From JANQKX01 sp039028695 (lineage in GTDB: Bacteria; Pseudomonadota; Alphaproteobacteria; Kiloniellales; Kiloniellaceae), in assembly GCA_039028695.1 (NCBI GenBank), contig JBCCHN010000006.1:19345-83344 (forward strand): a stretch of DNA of 64,000 nucleotides, read 5' to 3'. Both the position numbers and the translations under genes were made by a program. The notes under the pieces were generated by a model. The model saw only the letters and a program-made list of their open reading frames with translations, ran no database searches and was not told where the DNA came from. Of the stretch, positions 45,560-55,300 are shown piece after piece (the stretch's first letter is position 1; each line of letters starts with the position of its first letter).

Positions 45560-46975
45560 CTATCCCACCGTGGCGATGCGCAGTAGGTTGGTGGTGCCGG
45601 GCGTGCCGAAGGGGACGCCTGCCATGATCACCAGTTTGTCACCGGGCTTGGCAAAGCCCTCCTGCTCGGCCAGGCGGCAGGCCTTGTCCACCATCTCCTG
45701 GGTGTTTTTCACATCGGCGGTGTGGACGCAGTGTGCCCCCCACAAAAGGGCCAGGCGCTGGGAAGTGTCCCTTTTATTGGTAAGCACCATGATGGGGGCA
45801 TCGGGCCGCTCCCTTGCGGCGCGTAGAGCCGTCGAGCCGGACATGGTGTAACAAACAATGGCCGCGGACGAGAGGGTGGCGGCCACCTGGGCCGAGGCGG
45901 CGGAGATGGCATCGGCCGCCGTGGCGTCCGGCGCGCTGGGGTGGGCGTGCAGGATGTTGCGGTAATAGGTCGCGTGCTCGGTCGAGGTGATGATGCGGTC
46001 CATCATGGCGACCGCCTCCACGGGGTAGTGTCCGGCCGCGGTCTCGGCAGAGAGCATCACCGCGTCGGCGCCGTCATAGACCGCCGTGGCCACGTCCGAG
46101 GCTTCGGCGCGGGTGGGGGCGGGCACGTCGATCATGGACTCCAACATCTGGGTGGCCACCACAACCGGGCAGCCCGCCTCCCGACAGGTGTGGATGATGC
46201 GCTTTTGCAGGCCCGGCACGTCTTCCGGCGGCATTTCCACGCCCAGATCGCCGCGGGCCACCATCACCGCGTCGCAGAGCTCCACGATGGCGTCCAGTCG
46301 GTCGATGGCCGCCGGCTTTTCGATCTTGGCCATGACCGAGGCCCGTTCATCCACGATCTGTCGCACCTCGGCGATATCCTCGGGCCGCTGCACGAAGGAG
46401 AGGGCGACCCAGTCCACGCCCAGGTCCAGGCCGAATTCCAGATCTTCCCTGTCCTTGTCCGTCAGGGGCGAAATGGGCAAAACCGCGCCGGGGATGTTGA
46501 CGCCTTTACGGTCTTTGAGGGGGCCACCGGCGACGACCTCCGTCTCCGCATGATCGGGGCCGCAGCTCTTGACCGTCAGATTCAGTTTGCCGTCGTCCAG
46601 CAGGATGGTCATGCCGGGCTTCAAGGCCGCGAAAATTTCCGGATGGGGCAGAGGCGCTCTGGTGTCGTCGCCGGGCGCATCGTCCATGTCCAGGCGATAG
46701 CTCATGCCCGGCTCCAGCTCCACTTCGCCGCCGGTGATGGTGCCAACACGGATTTTCGGACCCTGTAAATCCAACAAAATCGCGATGGGGCGTTTCAGGC
46801 GCCGCTCCATCTGCCGAATGCTAAAGAGGCGCTGTTGATGGTCCGCGTGCTCGCCATGACTAAAGTTCAAGCGAAAGACGTCGGCGCCCGCTGCAAACAT
46901 GGCCTCCAGGGTATCCGGGTCGGTGCTGCTCGGCCCCAGGGTGGCGATGATTTTGGCGTTACGGTTCCGTCTCAT
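45560..46975 (-). CDS. pyk: Pyruvate kinase
   Basis: The 471-residue protein contains all pyruvate-kinase signatures: ATLGPSS, RLNFSHG, LLDLQGPKIRVG, active-site segment MAKIEKPAAIDRLD with the catalytic lysine, VMVARGDLGVEM and VVATQMLESM. It converts phosphoenolpyruvate and ADP to pyruvate and ATP in the cytoplasm. It lies between a glycerate 2-kinase gene and a proline-racemase homologue, all on the minus strand. Paired with glycerate kinase it would channel glycerate to pyruvate. Confidence 0.96.
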   Translation of the reverse strand: MRRNRNAKIIATLGPSSTDPDTLEAMFAAGADVFRLNFSHGEHADHQQRLFSIRQMERRLKRPIAILLDLQGPKIRVGTITGGEVELEPGMSYRLDMDDAPGDDTRAPLPHPEIFAALKPGMTILLDDGKLNLTVKSCGPDHAETEVVAGGPLKDRKGVNIPGAVLPISPLTDKDREDLEFGLDLGVDWVALSFVQRPEDIAEVRQIVDERASVMAKIEKPAAIDRLDAIVELCDAVMVARGDLGVEMPPEDVPGLQKRIIHTCREAGCPVVVATQMLESMIDVPAPTRAEASDVATAVYDGADAVMLSAETAAGHYPVEAVAMMDRIITSTEHATYYRNILHAHPSAPDATAADAISAASAQVAATLSSAAIVCYTMSGSTALRAARERPDAPIMVLTNKRDTSQRLALLWGAHCVHTADVKNTQEMVDKACRLAEQEGFAKPGDKLVIMAGVPFGTPGTTNLLRIATVG

Positions 46976-47036
46976 AAAAGCGCGCTTTCCTCGTTGCTAC
47001 GTGCCGATTCTCTTAAGATCCGGATCATAAACACCC

Positions 47037-48296
47037 TTAGGGCAAAATCAAAACCGCACGAAAATCATTGACATTGGTTCGTGTCGGCCCGGTGACGATC
47101 AAATCCTCCAGCCCGGCGAAAAAGCCATAGCCATCGTTGTTGGCCAGCAACGCCTTACCCGAGAGGCCGATGGTCTCGGCGCGGGCCAGGCTGTCCGGCC
47201 CGAAGAGGGCGCCCGCGTTGTCCTCGCTGCCGTCGATGCCATCCGTGTCGCAGGCCAGGCCGTGGATCATGGGATGGCCCTCCAAGGCGACTGCCAAGGC
47301 CAGCAAAAATTCCGCGTTGCGGCCGCCCCGGCCCGTACCCTGCAGAGTGACCGTGGTCTCGCCACCGGACAGTAAGACGCAAGGCGCGGGCGCGGGCTGG
47401 CCGTGTTGTGCCACTTGCCGAGCGATGCCCGCCATGACTTGGGCCACCTCGCGGGCCTCGCCCTCGATGGAATCCCCCAAGATGACTGGTGTGATGCCGA
47501 CTTCTTGGGCTTTGATCGCGGCGGCTTCCAAAGCGTCTTGCGGGCGCGAGATCAGATGGGCAGCGCAATTGGCGAAGATCGGATCACCCGGTTTGGGTGT
47601 TTCCCCCGCATCGGCGGCGAGGAAATTGCGTACCGACTCAGGCGCCTGGATGTTATACTTCGATAGGATCTCGCGGGCATCGCGAAAGGTCGTCGGATCG
47701 GGGACGGTTGGTCCTGATGCGATCACTGCTGGGTCGTCGCCAGGTACATCTGAGATCATCAGCGAGACTACCTGTGCCGGGGCCGCGGCCGCGGCCAAGC
47801 GGCCGCCCTTGATCGCGGAAAGGTGCTTGCGCAGGCAGTTCATTTCATCGATCCGCGCCCCGCAGCGCAGCAGCGCCCGGTTCACGTCCTGCTTCTCCGT
47901 AAGGGTAATCCCCGGCGCCGGCAGGCTGAGCAGTGCCGAACCCCCGCCCGAGATCAAACAGAGCAACAAATCCTCCGGCCCCAAACCTCTCGCCAAATCC
48001 AAGATCCGCTCGGCGGCGTCGCGCCCGGCCTGATCGGGTACGGGGTGAGCGGCCTCGACCACTTCAATCCGGTCGCAGGGCAAACCATGCTCATAGCGGG
48101 TGACGACCAGGCCTTCCAAGGGATCCGGCCAATTGTCCTCGACCGCGCGGGCCATGGCCGCGGCGGCTTTGCCTGCGCCGATTACGACCGTGCGGCCGGC
48201 CGGCGGCGCGGGCAGATGGCTGGGCAGGGTAAGGTGCGGGTCCGCCGCGGACAGGGCCGCGTCGAAGAGGCTTTTGAGAGTTGCACGAGGGTCCAA
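47037..48296 (-). CDS. Glycerate 2-kinase (MOFRL family)
   Basis: The 419-residue protein has the family layout: GAGKAAAAMA near residue 40, the LISGGGSALLSLP loop (around 112-124), the KHLSAIKGGRLA motif, SDVPGDD, and the C-terminal MOFRL domain with LLSGGETTVTLQGTGRGGRNAEF and DTDGIDG. Homologues (TtuD/GckA) phosphorylate D-glycerate to 2-phosphoglycerate; some were called hydroxypyruvate reductases. It is 13 bases downstream of the 4-hydroxyproline epimerase gene and 61 bases upstream of pyk, fitting conversion of glycerate to pyruvate. Confidence 0.92.
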   Translation of the reverse strand: MDPRATLKSLFDAALSAADPHLTLPSHLPAPPAGRTVVIGAGKAAAAMARAVEDNWPDPLEGLVVTRYEHGLPCDRIEVVEAAHPVPDQAGRDAAERILDLARGLGPEDLLLCLISGGGSALLSLPAPGITLTEKQDVNRALLRCGARIDEMNCLRKHLSAIKGGRLAAAAAPAQVVSLMISDVPGDDPAVIASGPTVPDPTTFRDAREILSKYNIQAPESVRNFLAADAGETPKPGDPIFANCAAHLISRPQDALEAAAIKAQEVGITPVILGDSIEGEAREVAQVMAGIARQVAQHGQPAPAPCVLLSGGETTVTLQGTGRGGRNAEFLLALAVALEGHPMIHGLACDTDGIDGSEDNAGALFGPDSLARAETIGLSGKALLANNDGYGFFAGLEDLIVTGPTRTNVNDFRAVLILP

Positions 48297-48309
48297 AGCG
48301 CTGAGTTTC

Positions 48310-49350
48310 CTACATAAGCTGAAAGCCGTGGGCGAAGGGGTCTCGCTCGTCGATGAAGATGGTGTTCAATCCGGTCATGCGCGCCCAGCCCGCCACCGAG
48401 GGGATAATGCCGTCGTGATTGCCCACTTTGCAGAGCTCTTCGATCCGGCCGTGGAACAGACTTCCGATAATGCTCTCGTGGACAAATTCATCGCCGACGG
48501 AAAGGCGGCCCTTGGCCACGAGCTGGGCCATGCGGGCCGAGGTGCCCGTGCCGCAAGGGCTGCGGTCGATGGCCTTTTCCCCCAGGAACACCGCGTTGCG
48601 GCCGTGGGCTTCAGGCTTGGTGGGGCGGCCCGTCCATTGGATGTGGCTGACCCCGCGAATGGTTGGATCATCGGGGTGCACCACTTCGACCACCTCGTTG
48701 ATATTACGGCGAAATTCCGGTGAGAGGCGGACGATGTCGCCGGCCGTCAAATCGGACAGATCGCTGTAATTTTCCTGCGGTTCGACGATGGCGTAGAAGT
48801 TGCCGCCGTAGGCGATGTCGATGGTGAGCGGCCCCAAATCCGGGCAGTCCACTCGGACACCGTCGACTGCCAGGTAGGACCCAACATTGGTCAGGCGCAC
48901 GGACTCCACATAGGGACCGTCCATTTCGTAGCGGGCGAGCACCCGGCCGGCCGGGGTTTCTAGGCGCAGCAACCCCGCTTGGGCTGGCTGTACCAAACCC
49001 CGTTCCACGGTGAAGGTGACCGTGCCGATGGTCCCGTGCCCGCACATGGGCAGGCAGCCGCTGGTCTCGATATAGAGGACGCCGATATCGCAGTCCTCCC
49101 GCGCCGTGTTATAGAGAATGGAGCCGGACATCATGTCATGGCCGCGGGGCTCGAACATCAGCCCGGTGCGCACCCAGTCGTAGCGGGCCAAAAAGTCTTG
49201 GCGCCGTTCGCTCATGGTGTCGCCCTTGAGCGCCGGGCCACCTGCCGCCACCAGTCGCACGGCACAGCCGCAAGTGTGGCCATCCACGCAATAAAAGGTA
49301 TTGGGCCGGGGTAAGCCAGCGGAAGGGCCAGCGGAAGAATTGGTGGCCAT
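48310..49350 (-). CDS. 4-hydroxyproline 2-epimerase (proline racemase family)
   Basis: The 346-residue protein keeps both catalytic cysteines: PMCGHGTIG (Cys103) and DRSPCGTGTSAR (Cys266). Motifs such as MSGSILY, FYAIVE and SHIQWTGRPTKPEAHGRNAVFLGEKA match 4-hydroxyproline epimerases, which turn trans-4-hydroxy-L-proline into cis-4-hydroxy-D-proline for oxidation to 2-oxoglutarate. It is the first gene of the four-gene operon; the following oxidase and deaminase genes of the usual pathway are not in the window. A start at 49215 (MSERRQ) would lose conserved N-terminal residues, so 49350 is preferred. Confidence 0.9.
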   Translation of the reverse strand: MATNSSAGPSAGLPRPNTFYCVDGHTCGCAVRLVAAGGPALKGDTMSERRQDFLARYDWVRTGLMFEPRGHDMMSGSILYNTAREDCDIGVLYIETSGCLPMCGHGTIGTVTFTVERGLVQPAQAGLLRLETPAGRVLARYEMDGPYVESVRLTNVGSYLAVDGVRVDCPDLGPLTIDIAYGGNFYAIVEPQENYSDLSDLTAGDIVRLSPEFRRNINEVVEVVHPDDPTIRGVSHIQWTGRPTKPEAHGRNAVFLGEKAIDRSPCGTGTSARMAQLVAKGRLSVGDEFVHESIIGSLFHGRIEELCKVGNHDGIIPSVAGWARMTGLNTIFIDERDPFAHGFQLM

Positions 49351-49522
49351 GTTGCTGAAATCCTAATCTTTTTGTAGTCGCCTCGGTTTGATCGCAGTAT
49401 GTTCCGGCTGAGCCCGCCCTTGCAACCGGCAATCCTCTATGTCGCGCAGTCAGGTTAGCGGATCAGTGCTTTCTTATTAACGGCAAATCCGGGTCCCTGT
49501 CTGGATTGCTTTGGACGTTTTG

Positions 49523-50347
49523 ATGTCGGATTTGAAATCTTGTCAGACCTTCGCCGATGGCTCGCCGGCCTTGCTTGCCCCCGACGAACCAGCGCCTTTT
49601 GAAATCCTGAACCCGGAAGCGCCGGCGGCGATCTTGCTGATCTGCGATCATGCCAGTCGATATATTCCGCGCTCCCTAGACAATCTGGGCTTGGACGCAG
49701 CGGCCTTGTCCCGGCACATCGCTTGGGATATCGGCATTGAGGAGGTGACGCGGCGTTTGAGCGATCACCTGCAGGCCACGGCCGTGCTCAGCCGTTTTTC
49801 CCGCCTGGTGATCGACCCTAACCGCACGCTCGATAGCGGCGATTCCATCCCAGTGGTGAGCGACAATCACAGCATTCCCGGCAACCAAGATTTAACGGCC
49901 GAGGAGGTAGCCCGGCGGGTGCGGGATTTATTCGATCCCTACCATAACGCCATTGAGAGCTGTCTGACGCGCCTGACGCAGACCGAAAAGACGCCGGTGA
50001 TCTTATCGATGCATTCCTTCACGCCGGTGATGAAGTCCTTCGAGCGGCCCTGGAAGATTGGGATTTTATGGAATCGGGATCCCCGACTGCCGGTGCCGTT
50101 AATGGAAAAGTTGCGGGCATTGGGCCTTCCGGTCGGGGATAACCAGCCCTATAGCGGCCGGGATCGCCATGGCTATACCCAGCAGCGCCACGCGGACCGT
50201 CATGGCCGGGCCAATGCCCTGATCGAGTTGCGACAGGACTTGATCGATACTCGCAAGGGCGCGCAGGCCTGGGCCGACCTTTTGGCCGGGGTGCTGGAAG
50301 AGGTCCTGCAAGACCCGGCGCTTTTCAAGGCCTCATCCGACCATTAA
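49523..50347 (+). CDS. N-formylglutamate amidohydrolase family protein (second copy)
   Basis: ATG 49523 gives 274 residues (an upstream TTG at 49511 is possible). Conserved features are LLICDHASRYIPRSL, RHIAWDIGIEE, RLVIDPNR, HNAIES, ILSMHSFTPVM and NQPYSGRDRHGYTQQRHADRHGRANALIELRQDL, the family's HRHG and Glu pattern. It is a zinc-hydrolase for an N-acyl or N-formyl amino acid. The sequence differs strongly from the copy at 36483. It lies divergent from the epimerase operon and just before the YbdK-type gene, so it may deformylate or cleave a related amino acid derivative. Confidence 0.88.
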   Translation: MSDLKSCQTFADGSPALLAPDEPAPFEILNPEAPAAILLICDHASRYIPRSLDNLGLDAAALSRHIAWDIGIEEVTRRLSDHLQATAVLSRFSRLVIDPNRTLDSGDSIPVVSDNHSIPGNQDLTAEEVARRVRDLFDPYHNAIESCLTRLTQTEKTPVILSMHSFTPVMKSFERPWKIGILWNRDPRLPVPLMEKLRALGLPVGDNQPYSGRDRHGYTQQRHADRHGRANALIELRQDLIDTRKGAQAWADLLAGVLEEVLQDPALFKASSDH

Positions 50348-50406
50348 GCTTTTAAGCCAAGGCGCCCATGGCGCCGGCGTGTGTCAATCGGCAGAAAGGG
50401 ACTCTG

Positions 50407-51549
50407 ATGGCTATTTCCAAGGCAAAAGAACCTCCCTTTACCATTGGAATCGAGGAAGAATATCTCCTGGTCGATAAGACGACCCGGGATCTGGTTGTGG
50501 ACCCGCCCGAAGGTCTTATGAGCGCCTGCGAAAAGCGGCTCGAGGGCCAAGTTAGTCCCGAATTCATGAAGTCCCAGATCGAAATCGGCACCAGCAAGTG
50601 CGACACCATCAAAGAAGCGGCGGCGGAGCTGGTTTTCCTGCGCCGCACCGTGGCCGAATTGGCTGGTGACTTTGGTCTGGCGCCCATCGCTGCCTCAACC
50701 CATCCCTTCGCCGCCTGGGACGCGCAAAAACACACGCCCAAGGCGCGCTACGACAGCCTGGCGCGGGACATGCAGGCGGTGGTGCGGCGCCTCTTGATTT
50801 GTGGAATGCACGTGCATGTCGGCTTGGACGATGATCAGTTGCGCATCGATCTGATGCAGCAGATCAGTTATTTTTTGCCTCACTTGCTCTGCCTCTCCAC
50901 CTCTTCACCTTTCTGGAAGGGGGAGAATACGGGCCTCAAGTCCTATCGCCTGGCCGTCTTTGAAGAGCTGCCCCGCACTGGCCTGCCCGAATTTTTCGAT
51001 AGCTACGGGGAATATCAGCGCCACCTTGATGTGCTGGTTGCCGCCGGGGTGATCGAAGACGGCTCCAAACTGTGGTGGGATGTGCGTCCATCGGTTCGTT
51101 TCCCAACCTTGGAAGTGCGCATCGCCGATGTTTGCACCCGCTTGTCGGACGGAGTCACGGTGGCGGCCATCTATGCTTCCCTCCTTCACATGCTCTACCA
51201 TCTCAAGCGCAATAACAAACGCTGGCGGGCCTATTCCAACATGCTGGTGCAGGAAAACCGTTGGCGCGCCCAGCGCTACGGCATTGACGAGGGCCTCATC
51301 GATTTTGGCATCGGTCAAATCGTGCCTTATGGAGATCTGCTGGAAGAGATCATCGAGCTGTGCCGGGAATCGGCCCTTGAGTTGGGTTGCTTGGATGAAG
51401 TCAAGCAAGCCCGCGATATCTTGGAGCGGGGCACCAGCTCCCACCGCCAGGTTGCCATATTCGAAGAAGCCCTGTCGCAAGGTGCCGACAAGGCTGAAGC
51501 CGCCAAAGCTGTGGTTGACTTTTTGATCGAGGAGACCGTGCCGAAATAG
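50407..51549 (+). CDS. YbdK-type carboxylate-amine ligase (GCS2 family)
   Basis: ATG 50407 has the ribosome site GAAAGGGA upstream. The protein starts FTIGIEEEYLLVDK, the GCS2 signature, continues with SQIEIGTSKCDTIKEA, GMHVHVGLDD and STSSPFWKG, and has WWDVRPSVRFPTLEVRIADVCT. This is the glutamate-cysteine-ligase family 2 fold, ATP-dependent and cytoplasmic. The E. coli homologue YbdK has weak gamma-glutamylcysteine synthesis; the physiological substrate in alphaproteobacteria is unsettled. It follows the amidohydrolase gene by 59 bases. Confidence 0.88.
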   Translation: MAISKAKEPPFTIGIEEEYLLVDKTTRDLVVDPPEGLMSACEKRLEGQVSPEFMKSQIEIGTSKCDTIKEAAAELVFLRRTVAELAGDFGLAPIAASTHPFAAWDAQKHTPKARYDSLARDMQAVVRRLLICGMHVHVGLDDDQLRIDLMQQISYFLPHLLCLSTSSPFWKGENTGLKSYRLAVFEELPRTGLPEFFDSYGEYQRHLDVLVAAGVIEDGSKLWWDVRPSVRFPTLEVRIADVCTRLSDGVTVAAIYASLLHMLYHLKRNNKRWRAYSNMLVQENRWRAQRYGIDEGLIDFGIGQIVPYGDLLEEIIELCRESALELGCLDEVKQARDILERGTSSHRQVAIFEEALSQGADKAEAAKAVVDFLIEETVPK

Positions 51550-51665
51550 AGTTCCTGCCCGAGCGGCCGGACTTGTGCCTAGCGGGCCTTGTGTTGCGGC
51601 GATCCGGGCCAACATAAGAACCAGTATTTTGGATGAGCCAGGATTTTTGATGAGGAAGTAAGCCA

Positions 51666-51968
51666 ATGGATGATCAAACCCGCACCGAATTGGAAGCCGC
51701 CGCCTTTCGCCGCTTGGTGTCACACCTTCGCGAGCGCAAGGACGTACAAAACATCGACCTCATGATCTTGGGCGGCTTTTGCCGTAACTGCTTGTCCAAG
51801 TGGTACCTGGCGGCGGCCGAGGAAAAGGGCGTGGACCTGGACATGGAACAAGCCCGGGAAATCGTCTATGGCATGCCCTATAGCGAGTGGAAACAAAACC
51901 ACCAACCCAAAGCCACGCCCGAACAGATGGCGGCTTACGAAGAAGCTCAAAAACGTCATCCCGACTAA
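51666..51968 (+). CDS. DUF1244 family protein
   Basis: The 100-residue protein matches DUF1244: AAFRRLVSHLRER, DLMILGGFCRNCLSKWYLAAAEEKG, EIVYGMPYSEWKQ. Two cysteines in CRNC and the conserved tryptophan stand out. Function unknown; the family is widespread in alphaproteobacteria. It is the gene before GapR here. Confidence 0.9.
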   Translation: MDDQTRTELEAAAFRRLVSHLRERKDVQNIDLMILGGFCRNCLSKWYLAAAEEKGVDLDMEQAREIVYGMPYSEWKQNHQPKATPEQMAAYEEAQKRHPD

Positions 51969-52087
51969 GGGGACCTGTAAAAAATAACTCTCTGAGACGC
52001 TTGCGCCCATTGCCAGCAGCGCATGCCGGCGATAGTCTGCGCGCCCTCGCGATCAGATAAAAATTTTGAAAAAGTGGAGAGAGCAGT

Positions 52088-52336
52088 ATGGCTGATGTCG
52101 GCGGCGTCGGAGCAGACCGTTTGCGGTCCTTTATCGAACGCATTGAACGCTTGGAAGAAGAAAAAGCGGCCCTGACCGCCGACCTCCGGGAAGTTTACGC
52201 CGAGGCTAAGGGTGAGGGCTTCGACACCAAGATCATGCGCCAAATCGTACGTCTGCGCAAAATGGACAGCAACGATCGCCAAGAACAAGAAGCCATCCTG
52301 GACCTCTACAAATCCGCCCTGGGTATGAGCGGGTAG
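52088..52336 (+). CDS. gapR: GapR-like nucleoid protein (DUF2312)
   Basis: The 82-residue protein matches DUF2312/GapR: RLRSFIERIERLEEEKAALTADLREVYAEAKGEGFDTKIMRQIVRLRKMD. GapR forms a clamp on overtwisted DNA in front of replication and transcription machinery in Caulobacter. The N-terminal helices are basic and coiled-coil-like. It is essential in that organism, which marks this half of the window as core genome. Ribosome site GGAGAGAG lies upstream of ATG. Confidence 0.92.
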   Translation: MADVGGVGADRLRSFIERIERLEEEKAALTADLREVYAEAKGEGFDTKIMRQIVRLRKMDSNDRQEQEAILDLYKSALGMSG

Positions 52337-52370
52337 AAACGTTTCTCCTTAAAAACAAAACTACCGACTG

Positions 52371-55300
52371 CTACTCCGCCGCTGCCTGTCGGGGGGCCGG
52401 TTTGGGGTTGCGGAATTGGGCTAGAAGATCGGCTTCGCAGGCCTTTGCGGACTCTAGGTGCGCTTCCTTGACGTGCCCGAAGCCGCGAATTTTCTCGGGG
52501 GTGGCGGCCAGCTCCACCGCGATGGCGTGATTCTCCGGTGTCAGATTGCGGAGAATTTCCCAGATTACCTCTTCGTACTCGGTGATGAGTGCGCGCTCCC
52601 GACGGCGCTCGGCGTTGTATCCGAAGGGGTCCAAACGAGTGCCCCGCAAGCCCTTGAACTTGGCAAGCGCGCTGAACAGGGGACCCATCCAGGCACCAAA
52701 TTCCTGTTTCATGAGATGACCCGTCTCCGGGTCCTTTTTGGCCAAGAGGGGCGGGGCCAGGTGATAGCTGAGCTTAATGTCCCCTTCGAACTGTTCGGTA
52801 AGCTTTTGACGGAATTCAGGCGCGCTGAACAGCCGGGCTACCTCGTACTCATCCTTGATGGCCAAGAGCTTGAAATAATAGCGGGCGACTGCTTCGGTGA
52901 GGTCGGTCTGGCCCGGAACCTTGGATGCCTCGGTAGCTTCCACCTTTTTGATCAGATCCCGGTAGCGGCCGGCATAGGCCGCGTTTTGATAGTCGATCAG
53001 ATCATTCACCCGGCGCTGGATCATCTCGTCCAGGCTTTGGGACACCTGATGGCTCGCCGGAGGTGTTTTGGATGTCACGGCCCGTTCAACGGCGGTAATG
53101 TCATACGCGGCCCGGCGTCCCCACAGGAAGGCCCGCTTATTGGCCTCTACCGCCACCCGGTTCAGCTCGATGGCCTGCATCAAGGCGCCCTCGCTGATGG
53201 GGACAAAACCCTTTTGCCAGGCAAAACCCAACATGAAGAGGTTGGTGGCAATGGAATCCCCTAAGAGGGACGTGGCGATGCGCGAGGCATCCAGGAAATG
53301 ACAGTGGTCCGGACCCGCCGCATCGCGGATCAAGCGGTGTAGTTCGGCGCCGGGGAAGACCAGATCAGGGTTGCGGGTAAACTCGCCGGTCATGGTTTCC
53401 TGAGCATTGATCACCGCGTGGGTATCACCCGATGCGACCTTGGAGAGAGCCTCGAAACCGCCCGCCACCACCAAGTCGCAACCCAATACCAGCTTGGCGC
53501 TACCGGCGGAAATGCGCACCGCATAGAGGTCTTCGGGGCGTTTGCCAATTCGGACATGGCTCACCACCGCACCGCCCTTTTGGGCGAGGCCCGCCATGTC
53601 CAGGATGGAACAGCCCTTGCCCTCGATATGGGCGGCCATGCCCAAGAGGGCGCCAATCGTGACCACACCGGTACCGCCCACGCCGGTCACCACGATGCCA
53701 TAGGGCTCCTCAACGGTGGGTAAGGTCGGCTCGGGCAAATGGTCCCAACTGACTCCCGCCGCGGCGGCGCCTTGTCCGGCCTTCAGCTTGCGGATTTGGC
53801 CGCCGTGGACCGTGACGAAGGAGGGGCAAAAGCCGTCCTGGCAGGAAAAGTCTTTGTTGCAAGAGGACTGATCAATTGCCCGTTTTCGACCGTACTCGGT
53901 TTCCACCGGTACCACGGAGACACAGTTGGAAGCCCGCGAGCAGTCGCCGCACCCTTCGCAGACCGCGTCATTGATAAAGACCCGCTTGGGCGGATCGGGA
54001 TAAAGGCCCCGCTTACGCCGCCGCCGTTTTTCCGCGGCGCAGGTCTGATCGTACACGATCGCCGTGACACCCTCGACCTCGCGCAGTTCTTTTTGGATGC
54101 GATCCAATTCATCGCGATGTTCGACGGTCACGCCTGGCGCCCAGTCGACGCCCAGGGGATACTTATCAGGTTCATCGGTGACGACTATGATGCGTTTGAC
54201 ACCCTCGGCGTGGATCTGCCGGGTAATGATTGCCGGGTCCAATGGCCCTTCCACGGACTGGCCGCCGGTCATGGCTACCGCATCATTATACAGAATCTTG
54301 TAAGTGATGTTGACCTTGGCGGCGACCGCAGCACGGATGGCCGTGATGCCCGAATGGTAATAGGTGCCATCGCCCAGATTGGCAAAGACATGTTTGGTTT
54401 TGGAAAAAGGCGCCTGTCCCACCCAGGGCACGCCTTCGCCGCCCATTTGGGTGAAGAGTTCCGATTCCCGATCCATCCAACGAACCATGTAGTGACAACC
54501 GATGCCAGCTAGGGCACGGCTGCCTTCGGGCACACGCGTGGAGCTATTGTGGGGACAGCCGGAGCAGAAATAGGGAATGCGGGAAATGCCCGCCTGTTCG
54601 TGGGCGAGGGCTTTTTCCTTATCCGCCAAAAAACGAAGGCGTTCCTCAATGGAATTGCTGGAATAAAAACGGGCGATGCGCTTCGCAATAGCGCGGGCGA
54701 TACGGGCCGGGGTGAGTTCACCGGTCGATGGCAAAATCCAATCGCCCTGCTCATCGAACTTGCCGAGCACACGGGGACGAACGTCGGGGTGCCAGTTGTA
54801 CAGCTGCTCCTTGATTTGATTTTCCAGAAGTGCACGTTTTTCCTCGATGACGAGAACTTCGTCCAGACCCTCGGCGAACTGGCGGATGCCCTCTCGCTCC
54901 AGAGGCCAGGTCATGGCCACCTTATAAACCTTCAGGCCGATGTCAGCGGCCATCTCTTCGTTGATGCCGAGGTCGTCTAGGGCTTGTCGCACATCCAAAT
55001 AGGACTTGCCGTGCGTCACGATCCCCAGGCGGGGCTTCGGGCTGTCTAACACCACCTGGTCCAGGCGGTTGGCACGGGCAAAGGCCAGGGCTGCATAGAT
55101 CTTGTGTTTGTGGAGCCGCTCTTCCTGCGCTAAGGGCGTATCGGGCGCACGAATGTGCAAGCCGCCCAAGGGCATCTCAAAATCGGCGGGATCGGGCAGC
55201 GTGATCTTCACTCGCTCTGGATCCACGTAGACACTGGCGGTGGAGTCGGCACTCTCACCGATGACTTTGAAGCCCACCCAACAGCCGGAGAAACGGCTAA

